NCBI GenBank assembly: GCA_026002815.1 | Contig: BPGB01000004.1 | Location: 42,676 to 106,675, forward strand | Source of the DNA: Candidatus Woesearchaeota archaeon | GTDB taxonomy: Archaea; Nanobdellota; Nanobdellia; Woesearchaeales; UBA9642 | Length of the DNA stretch: 64,000 nucleotides | Direction of reading: 5' to 3' | In this document: positions 48,680 to 58,670 of the stretch, piece after piece | How the letters are laid out: every line of letters starts with the position of its first letter | Position numbering within the stretch: position 1 is the first letter of the stretch | The notes under the pieces: model-generated | Told to the model about the DNA's origin: nothing | The model's input: the letters and a program-made list of their open reading frames with translations, nothing else | The model's database searches: none | Program-made: the position numbers and the translations under genes

Positions 48680-49555
48680 ATGCTCTGGATATCAATAATA
48701 ATTGCTTTAATAGCACTAATAATAGGATCAATAACAGATATAAGAAAGAGAGAAGTAAATGATTATGTAAGCTACGGTTTAATAATAATATCCTTTGGAA
48801 TATCAATAATCTACTCCATATTAACAGGAACATTTTACATATTACAAACAATAATGGGCTTTCGCAATAGGGGTAGGAATAGCTTATGCAATGTTCTACT
48901 TAGGTCCAATGGGGGGGAGGGGATAGTAAATTACTCATGGGCTTAGGCGCAGTATTCGGATTTAACATTATAGAAAATCAATTATTTGGAGATAAAAACC
49001 TAACATTAGTTATATTCTTAATAAATATAATACTTGCAGGAGCAGTTTATGGATTGATTTACAGTTTTTTTTTAGCAGTAAAATATCGTAAGAAATTTTT
49101 AAAAAACCTACATTCCTGGATTGAAAAAAAAGAAATACGAATTGCCAGAATAACTTTGTTAATTTTTACATTAATAATCATTAATAGTCATATTGGTCTA
49201 TGTTCCTTCGGAATATAAGATTCCTTTTTTAGGCCTAGTTTCTATACTATTTTTTATATTTTATATATGTGGTTATTTGTAAAAATAATAGAAGAGAGCT
49301 GTATGATAAAAAGTATTCCTGTAAAAAAATTAACAGAGGGAGATTGGATATATGAGAATATTTATATCGGAAAGAAAATATATTACCGGACCTAAAGATT
49401 TAGGAATAAGCAAAGAACAAATAGAACTTCTTAAAAAGAGCAAGATAAAAAAAGTCTTAGTAAAGGAAGGAATACCATTCATACCGGCCTTTCTAATAGC
49501 ATTTATACTTACCATGATAATGTATTATTTAAAGATTCCATCAATATTTTTTTGA
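48680..49555 (+). CDS. Archaeal prepilin peptidase (A24 family), several frameshifts
   Basis: Membrane aspartyl protease that trims class III signal peptides. First catalytic Asp in IGSITDIRKREVND, second in the GGGDSKLLMGLGA motif, seen once an extra T (near 48861) and an extra G in the run at 48911-48917 are removed. The downstream frame breaks at about 49190, 49280 and 49385 before a C-terminal domain LGISKEQIELLKKSK that ends in a membrane helix (IPAFLIAFILTMIMYYL). The pilins at 20961 and 21653 are its likely substrates. TATA box at about 48652. Confidence 0.75.
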
Positions 49556-49623
49556 ATGAATCAATACAATATTAGATTATATATTATTCTATGATATTTA
49601 TTATTCTACTGATATTTATTATT

Positions 49624-50241
49624 CTATGGTATTCTTTCAAAGCTTTTAAGCCAGAAGTTAGTAATTTTAATTTCATTACTTAAATTCTTTTTATCATTAG
49701 TATCAGAATGTTTCTCTTTTGAATTTTTCTCTTTTAAATTTGAATCATCATTTTCCCTTTGAATTAGTAGTATTATTGATATTTTCTTCTTTTGTATGCT
49801 CTTCTTTGTAAGCTTTTGAATCTTTATCGAATGAATCCTGTTCATATTACTATGTTGTCTGAAATCATTTGCTTAGTACTTTCAAGAGATTCTTCTGAAG
49901 CTTTTTTCATATCCCACTCAAGACTTAAGCCATCATCAGTTCTTCTTGGTATTATGTTTATAGAAAAAATGAGGTATGATTTGTCCTGATGAAACCCCAT
50001 TCTGTATAAGTATGTTAGTACCATGAACCTTCAATGTTTCAAATAATATCATTGATATAGTGTTTGCTGCTTTAATTAGATAATTGGCCTCTTCATCAGA
50101 TAATTGTTCCATTATTGTTACATGTCTTTTTGGAAATATTTGCAAGTGACCAGAAGTTGAGGGTTTTTCAGGAATCATAATTATCATATTATCATTTTCA
50201 TAAAGTATGTTCTCTTTTCTTTCACATGCAAAACAATTCAT
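49624..50241 (-). CDS. HIT-domain protein 1, several frameshifts
   Basis: ATG at 50241 overlaps the previous stop (TAATATG) after GGAGGA. CFACERK gives a CxxC zinc pair, then the HIT core: KPSTSGHLQIFPKRH, NILIQNGVSSGQIIPHFF. The frame breaks at the HIT motif, where the other frame continues INIIPRRTDDGL. The motif would read PHFFINIIP, so only the first of the three His of HxHxH is kept. A polar C-terminal tail ending WLKSFERIP follows after further breaks. Probably a nucleotide-binding relative of HIT hydrolases. Confidence 0.6.
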
Positions 50242-50242
50242 A

Positions 50243-50619
50243 TTATCCTCCAAATAATTTGGCTATATCATCAAGATTAATGGCTTTTTTTTGTTCCTCT
50301 TTTTTTTGTTCTTCATGTTGTTTTTTTATGTCTTTTTTTATATTGTCTTTTCTCTTCTGACCTTTTATTTTTAGTTCCTTTCAGATTTATTTCTTCTTTC
50401 CGTATTATTCTCTCTTTTTCTTCCACTTTTTCTTCATTTTTATTAATCTTTTTTTTCTTTTTTTGTTAATGATTGTTCTTCTAATTTTGGATTTGGTTCA
50501 TTCAGAAAATTTGGAGTTATAGAATCGTTGTTTTTTTCTATTTCACGAGCATGTCCGAAGTGTTTTATGAATTGTTTAGCAAGTAATTCTTTAAGCTTAT
50601 TTTTTTGTTCCTCATTCAT
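50243..50619 (-). CDS. Charged Lys/Glu-rich protein between HIT genes, frameshifted
   Basis: Starts MNEEQKNKLKELLAKQF and ends AINLDDIAKLFGG, with a long Lys/Glu stretch between. The frame breaks about twice, so the length (about 125 residues) is approximate. It starts just after HIT protein 2 and its stop overlaps the start of HIT protein 1. No family is recognised. Confidence 0.5.
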
Positions 50620-50622
50620 ATC

Positions 50623-51036
50623 TTAGTTTGGAATATTTAATAATCCATCATTATTTCTTCTCGGGATCACATGTATTAAAACATGAGGTGCTTTTTGTCC
50701 TGCAGCTAATCCATTTGCAATAAGGACGGAAGTGCCTCCTACTTGAAAAGTCTTAAGCAAAGTTTTTGACATTAATCTTACTGTATAAAATAATTTTTCG
50801 AGAACTTTATCAGGTATGTGCGGTAAAATCATATAATGTTCCTTAGGATATACGAGTATGTGTCCTTCAGAAGCAAGGATTTATGTCAAGTATGCATATT
50901 ACTTCTTCATCCTCATGAATTATCTTTGCCGGTATGTTCTTTTTTAGCGATATTACAGAATATGCAATTCTTTTTTTGTAATTCCATGATCTCTTCATCT
51001 GTCATGTTGCTTGTATCTATTATTTTTATCTTCCAT
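50623..51036 (-). CDS. HIT-domain protein 2, several frameshifts
   Basis: Reconstructed from the ATG at 51036 or the in-frame MTDEEIMELQ shortly after it: NCIFCNIAKK (CxxC), AKIIHEDEEVICILDINPASEGHILVYPKEHY, then MILPHIPDKVLEKLF and AAGQKAPHVLIHVIPRR. In the HIT motif the first and third His are present but the middle one is Leu. Breaks near 50880 and 50940 are single extra bases. First gene of an operon with the charged protein and HIT protein 1. Confidence 0.65.
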
Positions 51037-51050
51037 TTTATCATCTTAAA

Positions 51051-51343
51051 TTACTTTTTATATAAATTTTATGATTAAATTTATTGTTCTAGTTAATATG
51101 TTTTTTAAACAAAATATTTATAAATTAATAATTTTAGATTAATTTTAGATAATAATATTTAATTTTAATATTTAATTTTGGTAATATTATTATTTAATTA
51201 TTGGTTTACTATTAGTATTTATTTTAGCATTTAATTACTGGTTTACTATTAGTATTTATTTTAGCGGTTCATTATTGTTTTTTTTAATTTTATTATTGAT
51301 AGATAATAGACAAGTTATAAATGAATAAAAAAGAGGTGTGGTA
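51051..51343. other. AT-rich divergent gap with a duplication
   Basis: About 290 bp without a gene. ATTTAATTACTGGTTTACTATTAGTATTTATTTTAGC-type sequence occurs twice (about 51190-51226 and 51230-51264). TTTTATAACG and GAGGTG before 51344 are probably promoter and ribosome-site elements of the ATPase gene. Confidence 0.4.
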
Positions 51344-54040
51344 TTGTTTTATAACGAATCCTTAAAAGAAGTATACCTGCGACTAAATTCTTCAGGAATC
51401 AGGATTATCAACGAATGAAGCCAAAGAAAGATTGAAAAAAGAGGGATTTAACGAGATAGGAAGAGATGAAAGTGGAGGCATAATTAAAATACTTCTTAAC
51501 CAATTTAAGAATTTCTTGCTCTTGCTTTTAATATTTGCAGCAATATTAAGTCTGGTATTAGGAGAGCTGTCTGATTTTTTTGGAATATCAGCAATAATTT
51601 TCCTAACTGTAATTTTAGGATTCGTGCAAGAATACCGTGCAGAAAGAGCAATGGCTGCACATAAAAAAAATATCCGCGCCATACTCTAAAGTTTTAAGAG
51701 ATGGAGAAGAGAAAAAAATACCCTCAAAAGAAATTGTTCCGGGGGATGTCGTTCTTTTAGAAGAAGGAGATATAGTGCCTGCAGATATGCGATTGATAGA
51801 AGCAACAAGATTACATGTCGATGAAAGTTCTCTCACAGGAGAGAGCAATACCATTAAAAAAAAAAGTGTTGAACAACTAACTGGTGAATTAACAATACAT
51901 GAGCAAAGCAATATGTTATTTATGGGAACGATAGTCACTTTAGGTGTAGGTAAAGGAATTGTTACTGCAACAGGTATGCGCACTGAATTTGGAAAGATAG
52001 CGGGTTCAATACAAGAGATAAAAGAACAAGCAACACCTTTGCAGGTCAAGTTCGAAAAAATGGCCAAACAATTAAGCGCTGTTGTCTTAATTCTTGTGGC
52101 TGTGGTTTTTGTATTAGGATTTCTGAACATGAGAATAGGATTAGTTGAATTATTTATGTTTTCTTTAAGTCTTGCCGTTGCAGCTGTCCCTACAAGCCTT
52201 CCTGCAATAGTTACAATAAGTCTTGGTCTAGGAGCAAAAAGACTCGCTGGAAAAAATATGATAATAAAAAAACTTCCAGCAGCAGAAAGTTTAGGTGCAG
52301 TAACAGTAATATGTTCTGACAAAACAGGAACTATAACAAAGAATCAAATGACTGTCACAAAAATATATTCTAGTAAAAAAATAATAGATGTAACAGGATC
52401 TGGTTATATTCCCGAAGGAGATTTCTTTTATGAAGGAAAAAAACTATCTAAAAAAGATTTAAACTCTTTAGAAGTACTTTTTAGAATAGGTTATTTGTGT
52501 AATAATGCAAAGTTGATAAATAATAACAACAATTGGTCAATCATTGGTGATAGTACAGAGGGAAGTTTAATAGTTCTTAGCAAGAAATCTTTAGATGAAA
52601 GTTATTTTGAGCAAAATTTTGAGAAAATAGAGGAAATACCTTTTGATTCCGATAGAAAATTAATGTCAGTAATTTATGAGAATCTTAAAACAAAAAAAAA
52701 CAGAAGCATATGTAAAGGGTGCGCCGGATGTATTGCTTAAATTATGCGATAGAATATTTATTGATGGTAAAATTAGAAAGATAACAAAAAAAGACATAGA
52801 TGAAGTATTACGCCAAAATAATATGTTTGCAGAAGAATCTTTAAGAGTTATAGGTTTAGCATTTAGAGATCTTCCAAGGCTTAAAAATTACGATGTTTCA
52901 AGTGTTGAAAATAAGTTAATATTTGTCGGCTTAGTTGGAATGATTGATCCTCCAAGGGAACATGTTGATCAAGCAATAAAGCAATGTGCAGAAGCAGGAA
53001 TAAGAGTTATCATGATTACAGGCGACCATCCTACAACAGCCAAGGCAATAGCTCGTAAGATAGGATTATTGAAAGAGGGAGAAATAGTATTGACTGGCGC
53101 AGATCTTGAAAAAATGTCTGATGAACAATTGGATTCACAAATTGAAAATATAAGAATAATTGCAAGGGCTATGCCTATACAGAAAACAAGAATAGTTAAA
53201 GCATTACAGAAGAAGGGACATGTTGTAGCAATGACGGGTGATGGTGTAAATGATGCTCCTGCTTTGAAAAAGGCAGATGTTGGTATTGCGATGGGTATCA
53301 TAGGAACAGATGTTAGCAAAGAAGTTGCAAAAGCAATACTCGTAGATGATAATTTTAATACAATAGTTAATGCAATTGCTGAGGGAAGAAATATTTATGA
53401 TAAAATAATAAAATCTACAAAATATTTGCTTTCATGTAATGTTGGAGAGATAGTTTCTGTATTCTTAGCAATACTATTAAAGTTTCCATTACCATTAATC
53501 CCATTACAAATATTATTAATGAATCTATTGACTGACGGCATACCTGCTCTTGGTTTAGGTTCTGAAAATGCAGAAGATGATGTTATGAAAAGACCTCCAA
53601 GAGATCCAAAGGAGAACCCTATAAGAAGAGAAATGTTTATGCTTATATTATTTTTTGGTTTTGCGATGGGTCTTGGAACATTGTTCGTATTTGCGATGTA
53701 TCAAGATAAAGGCCTTAGCTATTCGCAAACAATGGCTTTCACGACATTAGTTATGTTTGAAATGTTTGCAGTAATGTCTGCGAGATCATTTGCAGGTTTT
53801 AAGAAGATAAATCCATTCAGTAATATGTGGTTATTATTAGGAATAATGACCTCAATAACTTTGCAATTTTTAGTAATATATATAGAGCCATTACAAAAAA
53901 TTTTTGGAACAGTTCCAATAACACTCACCGATTGGCTTATAATATTAGGAGTTTCCTCATTTGGATTTATATTCATGGAAATGAGCAAGTTCTTTGTTAA
54001 AGAGCACTTCGAAAAGAGAGACATGATTATAAAAGCATGA
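51344..54040 (+). CDS. P-type cation ATPase (P2-like), three frameshifts
   Basis: About 898 residues after removing extra bases near 51398, in the A8 run at 51663-51670 and in the A9 run at 52692-52700. TTG start at 51344 preceded by GAGGTG. Order of motifs: LTGES (actuator), the M4 segment VPTSLPAIVTISLGLG, phosphorylation site SDKTGTIT, KGAPD, TGDHPTTAKAIARKIG, TGDGVNDAPALKKADVGIAMG, and M6 NLLTDGIPALGLG. Calcium pumps have PEGLP in M4; here PTSLP replaces the Glu that binds Ca2+, while the M6 Asn and Asp are kept. The transported ion is thus uncertain. Confidence 0.85.
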
Positions 54041-54672
54041 TTATAACTTCATAGTATAGTTAATGTTATAATATAATTTATTTACTGTTATAATTTTTAA
54101 TTTTATGATGCTTAATTTTATGATGTTTAATGTTATACTATAAGTGATTTTTTCATTTTTATATTTCAAAAATTCAATGTAAAATATACTTATATGTATT
54201 AATTATGCGCTTAATTATTTATTAATTTCAATAAATATGTGTTTATTAATGTAATAAATAAGCGTATAATTTAATAAGTATTATTAATTATATTATCGTT
54301 TTATTTATTATTATATTCATTATTATGTTCATTTTATTATTATATTCATTATTATTATGTTCATTTTATTATTTTATTTTATAGTGACATTTTTTACATT
54401 AATATGTTAATTTATTATGCTAATGCTTTAATTTGCTAATATTTTAATTTATAAACTAAAATCTATAAATAGAAAAAACATATAAAGGGGAGTTACATTA
54501 ATAATGTAATAAACTTATTAACAATATAATAATATTAAATTATGTAATAAACAATTTTACTTATGCGATAAATAATATTAAGTAATAATACCTAGCACCA
54601 ATATTTAATAAAATTAATCATGTAATAAAATTGATTATACAATAGATTAATTATAATATATAGTTGAGAACC
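54041..54672. other. 630-bp AT-rich gap with tandem duplications
   Basis: TTATTATTATATTCATTATTATGTTCATT-like units repeat between about 54295 and 54385, and TTAATAATGTAATAAAC-like phrases recur at 54495-54640. No gene or RNA structure visible. Confidence 0.4.
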
Positions 54673-55077
54673 ATGAAAGACGTTATAGATGATGTAACTG
54701 AGGAAATGCATAGTGTTGGCATTAATAACTTATATGTTGATTCTTTAAACTTAAACATTAAATATGATAAAAATGTTAAAGCAGTTCTTCAAAGAATATG
54801 GTTACATCATAGGGAGCTGTCTATAGAATTAAGCAACATAAAATCTCTCCTTAAAGTAATTGAACGTAACCCTGAATTGAGATCATATGTGGAAAGTGAA
54901 CTTTTGAACGTAATAAGAGATGCTAACATACATATAAAAATACTTAAAAAAAATTACAAGAATTTTAAAATAGACACATTGCCAGAAATTATTTCAAAAG
55001 AAACTATAGATGATTATATTTCTTATAATGAACTTCTTTCCAGTAAAGTGTTATATCTAATTTCAAAGAACAATTAG
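54673..55077 (+). CDS. Hypothetical helical protein
   Basis: 134 residues, predicted mostly alpha-helical, charged, no signal and no recognised family. I use the ATG at 54673; a TTG at 54664 is in frame just upstream. The long AT-rich gap before it must contain its promoter. Coding identity rests on length and composition only. Confidence 0.5.
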   Translation: MKDVIDDVTEEMHSVGINNLYVDSLNLNIKYDKNVKAVLQRIWLHHRELSIELSNIKSLLKVIERNPELRSYVESELLNVIRDANIHIKILKKNYKNFKIDTLPEIISKETIDDYISYNELLSSKVLYLISKNN

Positions 55078-55144
55078 TGTTATATTTAGTATTTCTTAAA
55101 AGCTCATAACTTATTCTTTGTTTAAAATATTAATTTATTAGTTA

Positions 55145-55200
55145 TCTGATTAAATTTATCCGATTAAATTTGTCTGATTAAATTTTCTGATTAAATTTTT
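55145..55200. repeat. 12-14-bp tandem repeat before methyltransferase
   Basis: Four imperfect copies of TCTGATTAAATTT with spacing 13-15 bp, ending just before the promoter of the RNA methyltransferase gene. Confidence 0.6.
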
Positions 55201-55224
55201 AAAATATAAAGAATAACGAATAAT

Positions 55225-56319
55225 ATGGAAATAACATCTGAGGATAATGGATTTGATTGCACTGATTGTAATAATTATGTAATTTCAGAAAATTCAAATT
55301 CTGAATTAACTATTACAGATGATAAGAATCATAATCTTGAAAGAATACCAAGAAATGTTGATATAAAAAAAAGATTCGAGGAGCATTATAAGGAACTTTT
55401 AGGTAATAATTATGAACGGTTTATGAAGTATTCCCTATCTTATATAAGAAAATGCATCAGAGTAAATACTTTAAAAGCAACTGTTGAAGATATAAAAAAA
55501 AGATTACAGGAAAGATGGATATTAGAACCAATACCATGGTGTAAAGAAGGTTTTTGGATTCAATATAGAGAAGGAAAAAGGTTTGACCTAGGAAATCTTA
55601 TTGAACATCATTTAGGTTATGTTTATATACAAGAATCTGCATCAATGATACCTCCAATTGTTCTTGAACCAAAACCGGGAGAACTGGTTCTTGATATGTG
55701 TGCAGCTCCAGGGAGCAAGACTAGCCAAATTGCAATGTATATGAAAAATGAGGGATTAATAATGGCAAATGATGTTTCAGGAATGAGGTTGAAAGCTCTT
55801 GGAATGAATCTTCAAAGATGCGGTGTAAGAAATACCGTAATAACAATGATGCAAGAAAATAAGTTAATAAATGCTTTAGGCAAAAATATTTTTGATAAAA
55901 TATTAGTTGATGCACCTTGTTCTGGGACAGGAACAATAAGAAAAAGTTTAAGAACAATAAAAGAATGGAATCCTAATTCTATAAAAAAACTTAGCAACAT
56001 ACAAAAGAGTCTTATAGATAATGCATTCCAATTGTTAAAACCTAATGGAATTATGGTTTATAGTACTTGCACAATAGAACCAGAAGAGAATGAAGCAGTA
56101 GTAAGTTATCTATTAGATAAATATTCAGAAGCAGAATTATTAGAAATAGATTCTAAATCATTAGGAATAACTAGGACTCCTGCAATATTAGAATTTGATG
56201 GTTTAAAGATAAATCCTGAAGTCAAGAAATGCCTGAGATTACATCCTTATGATAATAATACTGAAGGTTTCTTTGTTGCTAAAATAAGAAAAAACCATTA
56301 CGGTGTGCACGATTATTAG
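55225..56319 (+). CDS. RNA (cytosine-5) methyltransferase, NSUN/Trm4 family
   Basis: 364 residues. Methylates C5 of cytosine in tRNA or rRNA with SAM. N-terminal pre-domain (about 45-150), SAM-binding motif DMCAAPGSKTSQIA, then NDVSGMR, motif IV DAPCSGTGTIRKS with the release Cys and motif VI YSTCTIEPEENE with the nucleophile Cys. The C-terminal part ends EGFFVAKIRK, as in this family. About 45 extra residues precede the usual start. Target base unknown. Confidence 0.93.
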   Translation: MEITSEDNGFDCTDCNNYVISENSNSELTITDDKNHNLERIPRNVDIKKRFEEHYKELLGNNYERFMKYSLSYIRKCIRVNTLKATVEDIKKRLQERWILEPIPWCKEGFWIQYREGKRFDLGNLIEHHLGYVYIQESASMIPPIVLEPKPGELVLDMCAAPGSKTSQIAMYMKNEGLIMANDVSGMRLKALGMNLQRCGVRNTVITMMQENKLINALGKNIFDKILVDAPCSGTGTIRKSLRTIKEWNPNSIKKLSNIQKSLIDNAFQLLKPNGIMVYSTCTIEPEENEAVVSYLLDKYSEAELLEIDSKSLGITRTPAILEFDGLKINPEVKKCLRLHPYDNNTEGFFVAKIRKNHYGVHDY

Positions 56320-56440
56320 TTTATAGCTTAATTTTATATTAGATTAATTTTATATTTTATATTATATTAATTGTATATGAATATTTATGAATTATAGATA
56401 TGAATTGCTTATGAATTATAGATTAATTATGACTTATTTA

Positions 56441-57052
56441 TTAAACCAGTTTTTCTCTTACTTCTTTTTCAAAATTTTCTAATTTCTTTTTTCCACGAAT
56501 AAATTTTTCATTAGCAATCTTAACCAGCACTCTTATGTAATCTTCATTGACTAATATTTTTCCATTATCTGTTAATGGAACATCAATTTTTTCAGTGCTA
56601 CATATTTCGACAATTATTATTTTAGAATTTGCTATTATGCCGCTTCTTCTAAAACCGGCGTTTCTTGCAATATTCAATAAAATATTTGCATGGTCAATGG
56701 TTCTGCAAGCAACGTGAAGTATCATGTTTTCTTGTCTAAACCATATTCGGTCCTTAATTTCTTTTAATTTATTCAACGAATCATATAATGATTTAATTAA
56801 TGTTTCCTCATCAACAACATCATGACTGACATAAATCCATTTAACATCGGGTTTTTTGTTCGCTTCAGTCAATAAATATATCCTTCCACTGCAAGAACTT
56901 GTAGTGTAATAATTATCGAGAGAATTTATATATTCTATTAATGGTATTATAGGTTCATCTACTGTTCCTTTTCTGCTTTTATCTGGCTTGTAAAGTTTAT
57001 TTAGACAAGTTCTTTTCTCTTTATCAAAGTTATCCATAAAAATAGTATTCAT
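56441..57052 (-). CDS. tRNA wybutosine-synthesis methyltransferase Taw3/TYW3-like
   Basis: 203 residues. Acts on the modified G37 of tRNA-Phe. Core motif NYYTTSSCSGRI, then WIYVSHD, a middle segment EIKDRIWFRQENMILHVACR and an NIARNAGFRRSGI helix typical of Taw3, ending with VRVLVKIANEKF. Start at 57052; the Met at 57037 (MDNFDKEKRTC) is equally possible. It is the only wybutosine gene in the window. Confidence 0.88.
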   Translation of the reverse strand: MNTIFMDNFDKEKRTCLNKLYKPDKSRKGTVDEPIIPLIEYINSLDNYYTTSSCSGRIYLLTEANKKPDVKWIYVSHDVVDEETLIKSLYDSLNKLKEIKDRIWFRQENMILHVACRTIDHANILLNIARNAGFRRSGIIANSKIIIVEICSTEKIDVPLTDNGKILVNEDYIRVLVKIANEKFIRGKKKLENFEKEVREKLV

Positions 57053-57186
57053 TATTTATTTTTAGATTTTTCTATTATTGAATAATTTTTTAAAGAATGT
57101 TCTATAAATAATTTTGCTTAAATTATCAACTTATTTATATTTTTAAATTATTAATAAGGTCATAAGCTCTGAAAGTTAGAAAATAA

Positions 57187-58026
57187 TTATTTTCTATCCA
57201 CAAAATTTTTCATATCCATAACAAAAGAAAATGCTTCTTTATAATAAACATCATACTGGTCCCCAGATATATTTAATAATTCTCCATGCATTATACTTTT
57301 TCCCAATGCATAAAACTGTCTCATAGTGTAAGCGTGATCTTTCCTTAGCAATCCTTTCTTGACGAGCTTTTCCTCAAGCATATCTGCTACATGAGCAGGG
57401 CTTGGAGGTATCTCATTAATACTCATTAATGCAGCATGCGCAGCATCAATTACTGCCCAATAAAGATCCAATGTTGCTTGAAGTATGTGTTGTTTAGAAT
57501 TCTGTAATGTCTGAGGGGCAAGCATCATATAATTTTGTATGCTTTCAGCACTAGGTCTTATTCTCCCTTGGTATAATAATATTTGTAATGGTTCAAAAAA
57601 TCCTGTATCTATTATCGGTATTCCATCTCTTAATATGTTTATTGCGATAGGATCTCCTGCTCTAATATATTCCCAAAAGTTTGTGAATCGTAAAGAAGTA
57701 ACATGAAGTCTTTTTGAAGTTTTAGCAACTATTTTTTCAAGAATTATTCTATATGTTTGTATTAGTTCAGGACTTAACTCTATTCTAACATCGTCTATAA
57801 TTATTAATACATCTATATCGTTTGTTTTTTCTGTTGGCTTTTTTGTGTCTTGTTCCGTTGTTTTTCTTGCAGTGCTTCCGAAAAGTATTATTGCTTTAAG
57901 AAGATCTTTAAATTCTTTCTTTGCTTCTTTGGCTAAAGATAATACAATATCAATTTCGTGCTTTTCGTATTTAGGTTGACTTTGTATTTGATACTTTTTG
58001 TTTATTTTAAACTCCAAAAAACTCAC
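57187..58026 (-). CDS. Nucleotidyltransferase-fold protein with helical C-terminal domain
   Basis: 279 residues. N-terminal polymerase-beta-like domain with FGSTARK (49-55) and DID (70-72) metal-binding motif, followed by a helical, HEPN-like domain (about 175-275: ATLDLYWAVIDAAHAAL, PSPAHVADMLEEKL). GGTG precedes the ATG. Could be an antitoxin-type or tRNA-modifying nucleotidyltransferase; no RxxxxH motif of an RNase HEPN is seen, so a toxin is unlikely. Confidence 0.78.
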   Translation of the reverse strand: MSFLEFKINKKYQIQSQPKYEKHEIDIVLSLAKEAKKEFKDLLKAIILFGSTARKTTEQDTKKPTEKTNDIDVLIIIDDVRIELSPELIQTYRIILEKIVAKTSKRLHVTSLRFTNFWEYIRAGDPIAINILRDGIPIIDTGFFEPLQILLYQGRIRPSAESIQNYMMLAPQTLQNSKQHILQATLDLYWAVIDAAHAALMSINEIPPSPAHVADMLEEKLVKKGLLRKDHAYTMRQFYALGKSIMHGELLNISGDQYDVYYKEAFSFVMDMKNFVDRK

Positions 58027-58670
58027 CCCTTTTAGATATTAATATTCATACTTTATTAAACTTAATGACTATTTTAAAGTAGTTTATTAATAATTTGCTG
58101 TTTGATTCATATTGATATTTTAAATAACATGATGTTAAAGGTATAATAATATAAAGGTATTAATATAATGTAAGATGTATTGTAAAATATAATTTAAGAT
58201 ATTAATATAATTTAAGATATTATATTATTAATTATTTTATATTAATTATTTTATATTAATTATTTTATATTAATTATTTTATATTAATTATTTTTGCTTC
58301 TTTATATTATTAGTAAAGAGTACTAATAAATGTTAGTTCTGTTAGTGCTTAAAGATATCAAAAAATACCATAGTATATCATCAATTGAAGTATTTAGCAT
58401 TAAAGTATCAGGCACATTCTCGAAGTATCAAAACTTCAATACTCATCCAGGAGCAATACATTATTAATTAGACATACATTAATTAGGCATAATGCATTAA
58501 TTAGTTATACTTGCATTAATTAAGCATAAAGCATTTCCTTAAAATTATCTTTCACATTAAAATATAATATCATTAAAACTAAGGAGAACGAAATTGCAAG
58601 AATAATATGTGTATTTGTATGGCTTTATTTTGTAAATGTAATTTCTTTAAATTACTTAAATTATAAATAA
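58027..58670. other. 640-bp gap with two tandem repeat blocks
   Basis: ATTAATTATTTTAT repeats about five times at 58227-58291. A second block at about 58469-58533 has four imperfect copies of CATTAATTAGGCATA with a 16-19-bp period. Between them, 58380-58440 has less AT bias and repeated GAAGTATC phrases with a TTGAAGT/ACTTCAA inverted pair; a small RNA is possible but unsupported. No open frame. Confidence 0.45.

Noticed and set aside
57187..58026. MNT-HEPN toxin-antitoxin system
   Set aside because: It is a single fused gene with no separate HEPN gene beside it and no RxxxxH motif that I can see.
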